A stretch of DNA of 39,288 nucleotides from JBEKYD01 sp049509915 (GCA_049509915.1 JBEKZL010000068.1:1-39288), one strand, 5' to 3'. Positions 1-9,944 are shown, numbered from the stretch's first letter. Notes: generated by a model from the sequence alone, not told the origin. Numbers and translations are program-made.

Positions 1-90
1 CTGCCGAGGACGCGTCGTGAAATTCAGCGGTTGCTGTGCATCTGGACGGGATCGTGTTGCTACTGCGGCAGCCTTGTCAGGGCGCCTTAG

Positions 91-231
91 TCGCATCCGA
101 TACTTAACGAAGTAATACTAGGGCGCCTTCGCGAGCTGGCCCTCGCCGAGACAGTGCCGGCACCGAAGATTCCGGAGCAGATCCCGCTCGAACTCGCTGG
201 CGCCGAGGACGAAGATGAATCTGCTGACTGA
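91..231 (+). pseudogene. C-terminal remnant of an unidentified upstream gene
   Basis: A short open stretch follows an in-frame TAG at 88-90. It reads as a plausible acidic protein tail (RLRELALAETVPAPKIPEQ, then an EDEDESAD end) and stops at 229-231. It overlaps the ATG at 215 of the helicase gene by 17 bases, which suggests the two were translationally coupled. The same frame upstream of the TAG (from base 1) also looks partly coding, so the original gene may have been interrupted. The 10-base word AGGGCGCCTT occurs at 79-88 and again at 120-129, as if a short duplication or insertion hit this point. I do not recognise the product. Confidence 0.35.
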
Positions 232-3200
232 ACGCGAGTGGTGCACCAGCTATCGCCACGAAGATGGCGACCTGATCGCGTTGTTCTACAACCCGGCTCT
301 CACCTGCGCCGTCCAGTACGACCGCATGACTGGCTATTTTTCCGCTGATGCTCTGGCGCCCGCCGCGCGCGGGATCGACGCGCTCATCAGGAACGATGGG
401 CGCATGCGGCTGATCGTCGGCTGCACCCTCCAACAACCCGAGCAGGACGCCATCGGGGAGGGATACGACTGGCGCGCGCGTCTGGAAGCGCATCTTCTTG
501 CCGCCGATCTGACGCCCCCGGACAAGGAAGCAGGTCGCGGTCTGGAAATGCTCGCTTGGATGGTGGCGCAGGGACATTTGGATGTGAAGGTGGCGATGCC
601 CGTCGATCCCGATGGACACCCCGCCCATGCACCTGGCCTGTACCACGAGAAGGTCGGAATTCTTACTGACGGCGAAGGTAATCGCCTGAGCTTCTCCGGA
701 TCGATCAATGAAACGGCGGGAGGCTGGGTCAACAACCGGGAGAGCTTTCATGTTCACTGCGGCTGGTTCGGAGGCCGGGAGACCGCTCATCTGGATGACG
801 AGGTAGATGCGTTCGCCAAGCTATGGGAAGGGCGAACGCGGTCGGTGAAGGTGTTCGATTTCCCGGAGGCGGCAAGAAAGAAGCTGCTGGAGTTTTTGCC
901 CAAAGACGACCGTATGCCCAGCCACATGCCTGTCCAGGAACCGAAGACTCACAAGCTGCTGGCGGACGAATTCCGCCGCATTGTCTGAACTTTTGTCCAT
1001 GAGGCGCCCCGCCTGGCGCGCGGACTGCGTGTGGGCGAGATGACCAGTGCCGTCACCCCCTGGCAGCACCAGCTGCGCACCTACACGCGGTTCCTGAGCG
1101 AATGGCCGAGCCGCGTGCTGATTGCCGACGAAGTGGGACTCGGCAAGACAATTTCCGCCGGCCTGATCCTCCGGCAGGCGATTCTGAGCGGCTTGGCGAA
1201 GCGGGTCCTCATCCTGACCCCCAAGAGCGTGCAGATCCAGTGGCAGAACGAACTGTACGAAAAGTTCAACCTGAACGTCCCGATCTACGACGGTAAAGCG
1301 CTGGTGAGGAAGGCGGTGCATGGCGGGCAGAACGCCGTTGAGAAGCCGGTTGGCCGCGACGAGTGGCGGACCGAGCCGGTGGTGCTGGCCTCCAGTTTCC
1401 TGATGCGGCGGGCTGACCGCCAGCGAGAACTACTTAATGCCGATGATTGGGACCTGCTGATTCTGGACGAAGCGCACCACGCACGCCGGCGCGGGGCCGG
1501 CACTACGCAGGAAAAAGGGCCAAACGCCCTCCTCGGGCTGATGCGGAAGTTGCAGGCGAAATGCGGCTCACTGCTTCTGCTGACAGCAACTCCGATGCAA
1601 GTGCATCCGGTCGAGATCTGGGACCTGATGGATCTGCTTGGGTTGCCGGATGACTGGCACCGGGACGACGGCATCTTCCTGCGGTATTTTCAGCGCGCGT
1701 CGGGCAATCCTTCTCCAGAGGATCTGGAGTATCTCGCGTCGCTATTCCGCTCGACCGAGGCGGCGTTCGGGGAAATGACGGATGCCGATGCGGCACAAGT
1801 CCTGCCTGGCGTTTCCGCCCTCAAGCGCAAGAAAGTGCTGCGAGCCTTGCGGGATGTGAGCGCGATACCGAGAAAGACCATGGGTGCGGACACCCGGCGG
1901 GCTGCCACGCGCTCGTTGCAGGCGGCGAGCCCGTTGCGCCATCGCATGGTCCGGAACACGCGCGAATTGCTGCGGCGCTACCAGCTTCCCGTCCCCCGGC
2001 GCGATCCGCGCGAAGTTGTGGTGGAGATGACCCCGGCGGAAAGCGCGCTCTACACCGCGGTGGAGGATTTCATCGGCGACGTGTACCGGGCAGCACCGCC
2101 TGAAAAGCGGTCTGCGGTCGGTTTCGTGATGACCGTGTACCGGCGCCGGCTGGCGTCGAGCTTCGAAGCGCTGAAGCGGACTCTCAACGGGCGGTTGATG
2201 CGGGCGGGCGGCATCACCGAAGAAGACGCGTCGCAGGATGAAACCTCGGACGAGGCGATGTCCGGCGAGGATGTAGCGTGCCTGGCCGCGGAGGCGCCGG
2301 AGATTGAGGCGATCAACGAACGGGAGCGGATTCACGATTTGCTCCGGCGGATCGCGCAGTTGGGCACGGACAGCAAGGCGTGCCGGCTCAAAGTGGAGTT
2401 GGAAGCTTGTCTCGCGGATGGACTCGATTCAATGATCGTGTTCACGCAATACACCGACACGATGGAGTACCTCCGGGATTACCTGGCTGACCAGATGCCT
2501 GGAATGCCTGTGGCCTGCTACTCGGGCGCAGGCGGCGCCTGGCGCGATGCAAGCGGCCAGTGGGTGCCGTGCTCGAAAGAGGAGATCAAGCGCAGGCTCC
2601 GGGGTCGGCAGGTGCGGTTGCTGGTATGTACGGACGCGGCGAAGGGCTGAACCTTCAGTTTGCCGGCGTGCTGGTGAACTACGATCTGCCGTGGAATCCC
2701 ATGAAGGTGGAGCAGCGTATCGGACGTATTGACCGTCTTGGCCAGCAGCGGCCGGTGATTCGGGTTTTGAGCTTTGCCTACAAAGACACAGTGGAGCAGG
2801 ACGTATTCTTCACCGTCGGCAACCGCATCAACCTGTTTCAGGGAATAGTGGGGCGGCTCCAGCCGATTCTATCCCGTTTGCCACGCCGGTTCGAAGACTT
2901 GGCGCTGCTCGACCGGGAGGCGCGAGAGATGGCGCGTCAAAGATTCCTGGCGGATTTGGAACAGCAGGTGAGGGATGCGGATGAGAGCGGTTTCGATATT
3001 GATGTGACGGTGGAGGGCTCACTGGATCTGCCCGCCCTTCCCGAGCCGGCCCTGACGCTCCGCGACCTCGACCGAGCGATTCAGATTGCGCGCTCGCGGC
3101 CACCCGAGGTGGACTTCCGGCCACTCGATCCGGGCTCTTACGGCATTAGCCTGCCGGGCGGCGCGCCCGTCAGGGTCACTACCGATGCCAGCGTCTTCGA

Positions 3201-3474
3201 GTTCTCATCCGACAACTTCCAGTTGTTTCCGCCTGGCGGCGACGCGTTCGGCGCCTTCTATGTGGACGGCGCCGGCGGAGGCGCCGATGAACCGGGAATC
3301 GCATGGATGGTTCAGCGTCCGGGAGCGGTAGCGGAGTTCGTGGTGGCTACCCGATTCGGGCCCCGAACGGTAGCGAGTTTCGAGGAACTCCTGGCGGCGC
3401 TTGATGTTGTCGGAGAGCCGTGCGATTTCCCGCTCGCGGACTGGCCGGGTGTGCCCGTTTCGGTGATCGCCTAA
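215..3474 (+). pseudogene. HKD (PLD-like) nuclease-Snf2 helicase fusion, broken
   Basis: Three pieces make one conceptual protein of about 1,085 residues. Bases 215-988 encode a phospholipase D-like nuclease domain with the HEK and GSINET motifs. Bases 1031-2650 encode a Snf2 helicase core with Walker A ADEVGLGKT, box II LDEAHH, LLTATP and VFTQYT. Bases up to 3474 encode the rest: EGLNLQ, then QRIGRIDRLGQ and a C-terminal tail. The first and second pieces share a frame, separated only by TGA at 986-988; TGG would read VWTFVHEAP and restore the fusion. Near 2640 the frame shifts: CTDAA should lead to SEGLNLQ, and a 4-base loss beside a GCG repeat explains it. HKD-Snf2 fusions are known from prokaryotic defence loci, so an anti-phage role is inferred. 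Internal initiation giving two split proteins is possible but less likely. Confidence 0.8.
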
Positions 3475-4027
3475 ACTGCACAGCAAAGCCTTCTTTCTCC
3501 TCTTTGCCGGCCGATGGATCTGCGACGATGGGGCCGGACCGCCAGATGGGCAAGCGGGACTGTTCAAGGAATCGAATCAGTATAATGCGCTGGTCGATGC
3601 GGGCGCGCCATTCTCTGTATCGGAAGCCCCATCACAGGGACGGGCATGGCTCTTGTCCCTTGACGGACAATGGTTCCGGTGCAATGTTGAGCGACAGCCA
3701 CAACCCCACGGTCCGCTTTGGATAAATGGAGCTGCGGAATCTATAAGGGGCGGTATGTCGGGCTCGCCGATATGTTCCAACGATGGATCAGCAATTGGTG
3801 TAGTGACGACAGCCTCAGGCAGCGGCATAGTGAGCGATAGTGATCTTCATACCGAAGGCGGTCCGGAGCCAACGCTGCTCGGCAATCTTCCCGGATGGTT
3901 ACTGCGCGATATCGCGGCTGGTAGCATCCGATCAAACCGAAGACTGAAAACCCCACCTGAGAACGGCCCGCTGCGTCGGCGTCCGACGGGCAGCGGCAAA
4001 AAGCAGTTGAAGAAAGGCGGTGCGTAG
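3467..4027 (+). pseudogene. Trypsin-like serine protease remnant (C-terminal half)
   Basis: The reading frame is open from 3467 to the TAG at 4025-4027 but has no ATG or GTG start; the only candidate is a TTG at 3653. It contains GGMSGSPI followed by DGSAIGVV, which is the catalytic-serine segment of trypsin-like and HtrA-like proteases. The His and Asp parts of the triad and any signal peptide are missing, so the N-terminal half has been lost. Coding character extends upstream of the TTG (AGLFKESNQYNALVDAG from about 3554), supporting truncation rather than a short gene. It begins at the helicase 3' end and stops immediately before the recombinase ATG, so the three were probably co-transcribed. 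Confidence 0.55.
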
Positions 4028-5217
4028 ATGGCTCTCTACAAGCGGGGTGACGTTTACTGGTACGAGTTCTGGCTCCAGGGTGAACGCATCCGCGAGAGCG
4101 CGCAAACCGGCAACAAAGACGTAGCGCGCCAGATCGAGGCGGCGCACCGGGTCCGCTTGGCGAAGGGCGAGGCTGGTATCCATGATCGGCCACCGGTTCC
4201 CACGCTAGCCGAATTCGGCCCGAGGTTCGAATCCGCCATCGTGACGCTGTGCGCGGAGAAGCCGGTGACCGTCAGTTTTTACAAGGAAAAGCTCTGGCGG
4301 CTGCTGGAGGACCGGAAGCTCGCGGGCGCCCGCTTGAGTGCCATCGATGAGGCCCTAATCGACGGCTACAAGCAACGGCGAACCCGGCAGGCTTCCAGGT
4401 ATGGCCGTCCGCTCTCGCCGGCATCCGTGAATCGGGAACTGGCAACGCTGAGGCGTTTACTGCGCTCGGCGCAAGAGTGGAAGGTCTTAGACCGCGTACC
4501 GCGCATTCGGCCACTCCGCGGCGAACGCAACCGCGAATTCGTGCTCAGCCATCGGCTGGAACCGACGTACCTGGAGGCGGCGCCGCAACCGTTGCGGGAC
4601 GTTGCGGTTATGATCCTGGAAACGGGCGTGCGGCCGGGCGAAGCGGCGAACCTGAAATGGGCGGACGTGTACTTGCAACCGGCCGTGCATGCGGATCTGG
4701 GCTATATCGCGGTCCGGAAGGGCAAATCCCCCAGGGCAAAGCGGAATCTCAGCCTGACGGCGCGCGCGGCGGAGATGCTGAAGGCCCGGAAAGCCGCGGT
4801 CAAATCGGCATGGGTATTTCTTGGCGATTCGGTGGACGCGCCGATCCTCGGGACCTCGCTCGATCACCAGCATGACGACGTGCGTAAGGCCCTGAATCTG
4901 CCCTCGGACTTCGTGGTACATTCGTTACGGCACACCATGTTGACTCGCCTCGGGGAAGCCGGCGCGGACGCCTTCACCATCATGCGGATTGCGGGGCACA
5001 GTAGCGTCACCGTATCGCAACGGTACGTGCATCCGACTCCCGAGGGCATGGAGCGCGCCTTCGAAAGGCTGGAAAAGTCGAATGCGGTGAAATTCGAGCA
5101 GGCGGAAGCCGAAGCCAAGGCGGAGGCGGCCGGCGGCTCCAAGGTCCCCACAAAAGTCCCCACAGTGAAAAAACACGCCGTGGGGGAATCGCCGCAAATT
5201 ATTGAAATTAAACGCAC

Positions 5218-5227
<10 letters not shown>
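4028..5227 (+). CDS. Tyrosine recombinase / phage-type integrase
   Basis: This 399-residue protein catalyses site-specific DNA strand exchange through a tyrosine nucleophile. An N-terminal arm-type segment (residues 1-50) and a SAM-like core-binding domain (about 60-155) precede the catalytic domain. The visible catalytic residues are R202 (GVRPGEA), H298 and R301 (HSLRHT), H324 (IAGHSS) and Y333 (QRYVHP), so it should be active. After an Ala/Glu-rich stretch the tail ends KRTGP, and its last codons and TAG stop lie inside the 5' acceptor strand of the tRNA gene. The ATG directly follows the protease stop, with GAAAGGCGG upstream as ribosome binding site. Orientation and position mark this as the integrase-proximal end of an element integrated at the tRNA. 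Confidence 0.93.
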
Positions 5228-5290
<63 letters not shown>

Positions 5291-5398
5291 CTACCATCCA
5301 ATTTCAATTCTGTGATTTATTTGGCGGCTCCGCGCACGGCTTCCGCTCGACGCGGATATCGAGACGGCACACTCAACGGCGCGCGCCACGATGCCGAG

Positions 5399-7444
5399 CT
5401 ACGGGGCTGAAGGTGGCGTTGCCGGCGGCAGCGCAACTCCAAGCTCGTCTAACAGACGGCGTGCGCCGTAGAGCCTGGACAGTGCTTCCACAATGCCGCG
5501 GGCGGCTACATGGACGGCGCGGGCCTGGTCGTCCGAGTACAGAAAGCTATTGCCGATGCTTTCCAGGTTGCCATCGAAAGTGACTCCCACCAGTTCGGCC
5601 TTGGCATTCACTACTGGGCCGCCGCTGGCGCCGCCGGTAACGTCGCAGGTGCTGGCAAAATCGAGTGGGATGGTCTGATCGATGGCGGGCTTGCCGGTAG
5701 ACCAGCGCTCCGGCAAGACGTGCGGCGGGAGCTTGGAGGCCAGGTAATAAAGACCGCCGTAAGTAGTCGCGAAGGGCACCGGCGCCTGGGTGCGGTCAAG
5801 GTAGCTCTTCACCGTGCCGAAGGCGAGACGGGGCGTACCGGTGGCGTCGGGATAATCGGCCGCGCCGAAAATGGCGTAGCGGTACTGGGCAATGCGCTCC
5901 GACGATGAGGTTTCGAGCGCGCCAATGGTTTCGTCGCGCTTTTTCGAGATTTTGCGGGCGGCAGGATCGAGCAGGCGCACGAGCCGGAGCAGGGGATCTT
6001 CGGAGCGCTCGACCAGATCCCGATCGGCGGCCAGGCGCCGACGCTCGGCGGCATCGCCCAGACGGGTATTCTTTACGACTTCCTGCGCCGCCTGCTGCGG
6101 TGTTTTGCTTCCCAGGATGGCCTTGAGCGGCGCCTCCTTTTCCCCCAGCGAGCGCAGTTCTTCAAGGTAGCGCGTCAGCAGCACGGTTTCGACGGCGGGA
6201 TCGAGCGCGGTTGGCGCTTCGACAACCTGGGTGGCGCCGGGGGCTTGCCGCAGCAGTTCGCGAGCGGCGCGGAACAGTTGCGAGCCCTGGGCGGCGGGCG
6301 CCTCCAGAACCTGGTAGGCTCGCTCATTGGGTGCCCAGGCTTTGAAGGCCGCAGCCACCTCGTCCCAGACCTTGGCGGCAGCGGCCCCCAGTTTGGGGTC
6401 GTGGGTTACGGCGGTGCGCAACTTCCTTTCGAAGTTCAGTTTGCGCGCCAGCAGCAGATCGTCCTCCAGGCCGATCATTTTGCCGGCGGTAAGCTTATAG
6501 GCCGTAGACAGATCGGCCAGAGAAATCAGGGCCAGGCGCGCATTTTCGGGGTTTTTGTAGGCAAAAGTGCGCAGATCCTCGATGCGCCGCTGTAGACGTG
6601 TCAGGCTGGACGGAATGGCCGTATCGCGCAGGAAGGTGAGCTCGGCCACGGTATTGGCGCGGGTGGTTCCCACCGGGTTGCCCACGGCGAAGACCAAATC
6701 GTTTTCGCGAATCGTGTCTCCCTGCATCAAATTCCGGCTCCACTTCAGGAAATGCGGCGTATCGGCCGGCCTGTCCTGAACGTACGCGCGCAGGAAGGAA
6801 ATGTCCAGGTCATAGCGGGGGTAGGTTAGGCTCTCGGGGTTACCGCCGAAGAAGGCGATGGCCTGCTCCGGCGCGAACACGAGGCGTAGGTCGGAGTAAA
6901 CCTGGTACTGGTAAAGGTCGTAGCGCGCGCCCGAATAGAGCTTGACCACCTGGCACAAGCGGCCGGATCTGTTGGCGGCGCAATCCTTCTCGATTTGGGC
7001 GATGCGGGAATTACGTTTTTCCAGGGCTTCGCCGGCGGCTTTACTGTCCTTGGCCGGCTCCTTCGCGCCGGGTTCCTTGACCTGGCGCGTAACCTCTTCA
7101 ACGCTGACCAATTCGCGCGCTTCGAAGTTCGGGCACTTTCGCTCCGCGGCCCGATCGGCGGCATAGTAGCCGTCTTTAAGCAGACCCAGCTTCGAAAGGC
7201 AGTCAGCCACTACGTGGTGATCGGTGATCAGGAGGCCATGAGCGGAGACGAACGCGCCCGACGCGGAACCGGGACCAAGGCTGAGCGAGGAAAGGCGCAG
7301 ATCGTCCACGAACCGGTCTGGCAGATCGATCGAATAGGCTTCTTTCACCTTATCCTTGGGGAAGAGGTTGAACAGCCACAGCCCTTCGTCCGATGCCGCC
7401 GGCAGGGCCAGAGCAGCGGCCAGCGCCAGAATTCGCAGGTTCAT
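5399..7444 (-). CDS. S46 family serine dipeptidyl peptidase (DPP7/DPP11-like)
   Basis: The 681-residue secreted protease is expected to release N-terminal dipeptides from oligopeptides in the periplasm, as known for S46 enzymes. I chose the ATG at 7444 because it starts a clean signal peptide (MNLRILALAAALALPAAS) followed by EGLWLFNLFP, the usual S46 mature start; an upstream in-frame ATG would bury it. The catalytic His lies in LLITDHHVV (residues 76-77) and the catalytic Ser in TGGASGGPVV (S607). Length is close to the usual 680-720. A Shine-Dalgarno AGGAGG sits 11 bases upstream but inside an inverted repeat. The gene is monocistronic and runs toward the tRNA. DPP7 versus DPP11 specificity cannot be told from what I can see. 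Confidence 0.93.
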   Translation of the reverse strand: MNLRILALAAALALPAASDEGLWLFNLFPKDKVKEAYSIDLPDRFVDDLRLSSLSLGPGSASGAFVSAHGLLITDHHVVADCLSKLGLLKDGYYAADRAAERKCPNFEARELVSVEEVTRQVKEPGAKEPAKDSKAAGEALEKRNSRIAQIEKDCAANRSGRLCQVVKLYSGARYDLYQYQVYSDLRLVFAPEQAIAFFGGNPESLTYPRYDLDISFLRAYVQDRPADTPHFLKWSRNLMQGDTIRENDLVFAVGNPVGTTRANTVAELTFLRDTAIPSSLTRLQRRIEDLRTFAYKNPENARLALISLADLSTAYKLTAGKMIGLEDDLLLARKLNFERKLRTAVTHDPKLGAAAAKVWDEVAAAFKAWAPNERAYQVLEAPAAQGSQLFRAARELLRQAPGATQVVEAPTALDPAVETVLLTRYLEELRSLGEKEAPLKAILGSKTPQQAAQEVVKNTRLGDAAERRRLAADRDLVERSEDPLLRLVRLLDPAARKISKKRDETIGALETSSSERIAQYRYAIFGAADYPDATGTPRLAFGTVKSYLDRTQAPVPFATTYGGLYYLASKLPPHVLPERWSTGKPAIDQTIPLDFASTCDVTGGASGGPVVNAKAELVGVTFDGNLESIGNSFLYSDDQARAVHVAARGIVEALSRLYGARRLLDELGVALPPATPPSAP

Positions 7445-7449
7445 AGTGA

Positions 7450-7514
7450 GACAGACCTCCTGGCCTGTCGTGTTTCGCACTCCAAGCAGACAGGCCGGGA
7501 GGCCTGCCCCACAG
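7450..7514. repeat. Inverted repeat overlapping the S46 gene leader
   Basis: GACAGACCTCCTGGCCTGTC (7450-7469) faces GACAGGCCGGGAGGCCTGCC (7489-7508) as a near-perfect inverted repeat with a 19-base loop. On the minus strand the Shine-Dalgarno AGGAGG of the S46 peptidase gene lies in the gene-proximal arm, so a transcript starting upstream could fold it away. Related words occur in other intergenic gaps at 18207-18230 and 23032-23052, which makes this a dispersed repeat rather than a gene-specific operator. Confidence 0.6.
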
Positions 7515-7641
7515 GCCAAGTGTACGGACTTCGGCTGGCGGATTTCCAGCACGTTGGCGCCCCAGGGAAGTTCCAAATTGTTGCGGAGGGGGGCATGGTA
7601 GAATGGTAGAAATTAGGCAGTAGCTACAGACGAGAGCGAAG

Positions 7642-7893
7642 ATGAAAACTCTCAACGTGAAAGACCCGGAAGCTCATCGCCTGGCGGCGGCAATCGCCCG
7701 GGAGACTGGTGAAACCCTGACGCATGTGGTGAAGGACGCTCTGCGTGAGCGTTACGAGCGTGTGCTGGCGCGTCGTGGCAAAGCCGGCGTGGAGGAACTC
7801 CGGGGCATTGCGGAGCGGGCGTCCGCCAATCTGAAGCGCCCGTATGTCGACCACGCCGAGCTTCTGTACGACCGACACGGTCTTCCGAAGTGA
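7642..7893 (+). CDS. vapB: VapB-type antitoxin (type II toxin-antitoxin)
   Basis: This 83-residue protein has the layout of the Rv0623-like antitoxin family. MKTLNVKDPEAHRLAAAIA starts a short N-terminal DNA-binding segment, a conserved ETGETLTHVVKDALRERYE helix follows, and a C-terminal tail wraps the toxin. It should neutralise the PIN toxin encoded next and repress the shared promoter. Its TGA overlaps the GTG start of vapC by four bases (GTGA, 7890-7893), the usual coupled arrangement. The promoter must lie in the gap between it and the divergent S46 gene. Confidence 0.88.
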   Translation: MKTLNVKDPEAHRLAAAIARETGETLTHVVKDALRERYERVLARRGKAGVEELRGIAERASANLKRPYVDHAELLYDRHGLPK

Positions 7894-8276
7894 TTGTCGA
7901 CACGTCGGCGCTGGCTGCTATCTTTTTTCGCGAGCCCGAAGCCGAGCGATATATCCGGGCCATTCATGGTGCCGACCAGTGCCGGATCAGCGCCGCCAAC
8001 TTCGTCGAGCTGTCGATGGTCATTGAGAGCCAGATAGGTGCGGAAGGCGGCCGCCAGTGCGACGTCTTTTTGCGTCGCGCTGAAATCTCGATCGAGCCGG
8101 TGACCGTGGAACAGGCGCAGCTCGCCAGGCAGGCTTTTCTCGATTTCGGTAAAGGCCGCCACCCCGCGGGTTTGAACTTCGGAGATTGTTTCGCCTACGC
8201 CTTGGCCAAAGCAACCGGAGAACCGCTCCTGTTCAAGGGCGAGGATTTCGCGAAAACGGATATTGCACGCGCCTGA
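7890..8276 (+). CDS. vapC: VapC toxin, PIN-domain ribonuclease (intact)
   Basis: The 128-residue PIN domain is complete. D4 in MIVDTSALAAI, E in NFVELSMVI, D in NFGDCFAYALA and D in FKGEDFAKTDI supply the acidic residues that hold Mg2+ for RNA cleavage. VapC toxins usually cut tRNA or rRNA and are held inactive by VapB. It starts at a GTG overlapping the antitoxin stop. It is the only toxin in this window whose reading frame is undamaged; the two other PIN toxins carry frameshifts. Confidence 0.9.
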   Translation: MIVDTSALAAIFFREPEAERYIRAIHGADQCRISAANFVELSMVIESQIGAEGGRQCDVFLRRAEISIEPVTVEQAQLARQAFLDFGKGRHPAGLNFGDCFAYALAKATGEPLLFKGEDFAKTDIARA

Positions 8277-8291
8277 AGGTGCGTGCCGCTC

Positions 8292-8645
8292 TCAGGCGGT
8301 GCCGTCGAGCTCCCCGGCGCTCAGTTCGGCGGCCCAACGACGGCGCTTGTCCTTGAGGATGTCGGCAATGACGAGGTCGGAGACACCATCCTCGAGCCGT
8401 TCCAGAATCTCGTAGTGAAATGCCCGTTCGCCGTGGATGTTCCACTCGCTCTGCAGCGCCTTGTCGGGATGGCTTCCGTTGTGGAGGGTAAACCAGGTGC
8501 GATTCTTCGCGGCATCCAGGTTGCGAGAGGAGCCTACCCACGCGCGGCCAGTCGGGGTACAGCGCACGGCATACGCGCCGCGAGGGGCAGTGCGCTCTTT
8601 GTAATTGCGGATGGCTTGTTTTCGTTCCGGGTGCGAGAGCATCAT
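8292..8645 (-). CDS. GIY-YIG nuclease family protein
   Basis: This small protein (117 residues) matches the standalone GIY-YIG fold. GAYAVRCTPTGRAWVGSSRN carries GAY...WVG in place of the GIY...YIG strands, followed by the conserved Arg. LHNGSHPDKALQSEW and FHYEILERLEDG are typical of the stand-alone subfamily. The GIY-YIG fold is a metal-dependent nuclease; the physiological role of such short members is unknown. The first Tyr is kept and the second is replaced by Trp, so activity is uncertain. Two adjacent ATGs (8645 and 8642) are possible, with GAGGAT upstream. It is convergent with vapC and upstream of the broken RNA helicase on the other strand. Confidence 0.8.
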   Translation of the reverse strand: MMLSHPERKQAIRNYKERTAPRGAYAVRCTPTGRAWVGSSRNLDAAKNRTWFTLHNGSHPDKALQSEWNIHGERAFHYEILERLEDGVSDLVIADILKDKRRRWAAELSAGELDGTA

Positions 8646-8729
8646 TCCAGATCCTCGGTCGTGCTTCCTGCAACCGCTCCCAGACTCGAACGATTCGAGT
8701 CCTGGAAGCGATTACACTTGAACGAACAG

Positions 8730-9874
8730 TTACATCACCGACGAAACGCGGCGGCGGTCGGTGCCGTGCTTGGGGCCGAAGCTGCGCACGTGCAGGCGGC
8801 GCTGGGCGGTAGTTGGGATGACGATTACCGGGGCTTTACCATGGTCGTCGAGCAATTCACCGGATACGGCCCGCGGAACCAGCCGCACTTTCAGGGTACG
8901 CTCGATGCGGGCGATTTCGCCACGCTCACCGCGGGTAGCGAACGTGGAAGCGGTACCGCGGGCGCCGGCGCGGCCGGTGCGTCCCACCCGATGGATGAAG
9001 TCCTCTGGGACCTGCGGCAGATCGTAGTTCACCACGTGGGCGATGCCTTCGACATGAATACCGCGGGAGGCAACGTCGGTGGCCACGAGCACGCGGTAGT
9101 AGCTGTCCTGAAAGCCCTTCAGCGCCTGGTTCCGCTGGTTTTGGCTGCGGTCGCCGTGAATGGCGGCGCACTTTACGCCGGCCTGGGAGAGCCTTCTGGA
9201 GAGGCGCTCGGCGCCGTGCTTGGTGCGGGCGAAGACCAGGAACGAGCCGTCGTTTTCCCGGAGCATGTTTTCCAGCAGCCCGAATTTGCGGTCCTGCTCG
9301 ACTTCATAAACGTGCAGGTCGACGCTCTCGACGGGCCGGGTGATACATCCGACTTCAATGCGAACGGCATTGCGCACGTGATCCTGGACCAGGTGCTGCA
9401 CGGAGGTTTCGATGGTGGCCGAGAACAGCATCGTCTGGCGGTCGGCGGGGGTTTCGGACAGGATCCGCTTCACCGTGGGAAGGAAGCCCATGTCCAGCAT
9501 GCGGTCGGCTTCATCCAGAACCAGCATGCGCACGCCGCGCAGGTCGACCAGTTGACGGCTGAGAAAATCGTAGAGGCGGCCGGGAGTCGCAATCAGCACC
9601 TGCGCTCCTTTGCGAATGGCCTGCAATCGCGAGTGGGAGTCAGGACGACCACGCGCACGCCGGGGCGGCGCGGTTCGGTTTCGAGCAGGTGAAGGATGGG
9701 CAGGACAAATGCCAGCGTCTTGCCAGTGCCGGTTTGCGCGGTTGCAACCAGATCTTTACCGGCCAGTGCCGGCTCGATCGCCAGGGCCTGAACGGGAGTG
9801 GGTTGGACAAATCCGTGCTTGGAGAGATTGCTCTTGAGGAGAGCGGAAATGGAGAGTTCTGAAAAAGTTTTCAT
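8730..9874 (-). pseudogene. rhlE: RhlE-type DEAD-box RNA helicase with internal deletion
   Basis: The 5' part (9874 to about 9632) encodes the Q motif (GFVQPTPVQ), motif I (ATAQTGTGKT) and LTPTR, then falls out of frame and stops at 9593. The 3' part, in another frame, begins around QAIRKGAQVLIATPGRL and has DEAD (LDEADRMLDMGF), SAT, VFARTKHGAERLSRRL, ATDVASRGIHVEG and HRVGRTGRAG. Between LTPTR and QAIRKG an intact RhlE has roughly 40 residues: the rest of motif Ia and the GG region. The lost length must be 1 modulo 3. The join near 9630 is therefore an out-of-frame deletion and the gene is probably dead. The start ATG follows a purine-poor leader that ends at the XRE gene. Confidence 0.87.
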
Positions 9875-9944
9875 TTAACGTCTAAATCGAGGAGGAAAAC
9901 CGGTGTTCCGCGCGCCGGGTGGTTTGCGGCAATCGCCATAGGCG

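Noticed and set aside
8283..9692. Long plus-strand open frame of 469 codons
   Set aside because: It lies antisense to the GIY-YIG and RNA helicase genes, which have clear motifs; its Ala/Gly/His/Val-rich composition is that of a high-GC shadow frame.
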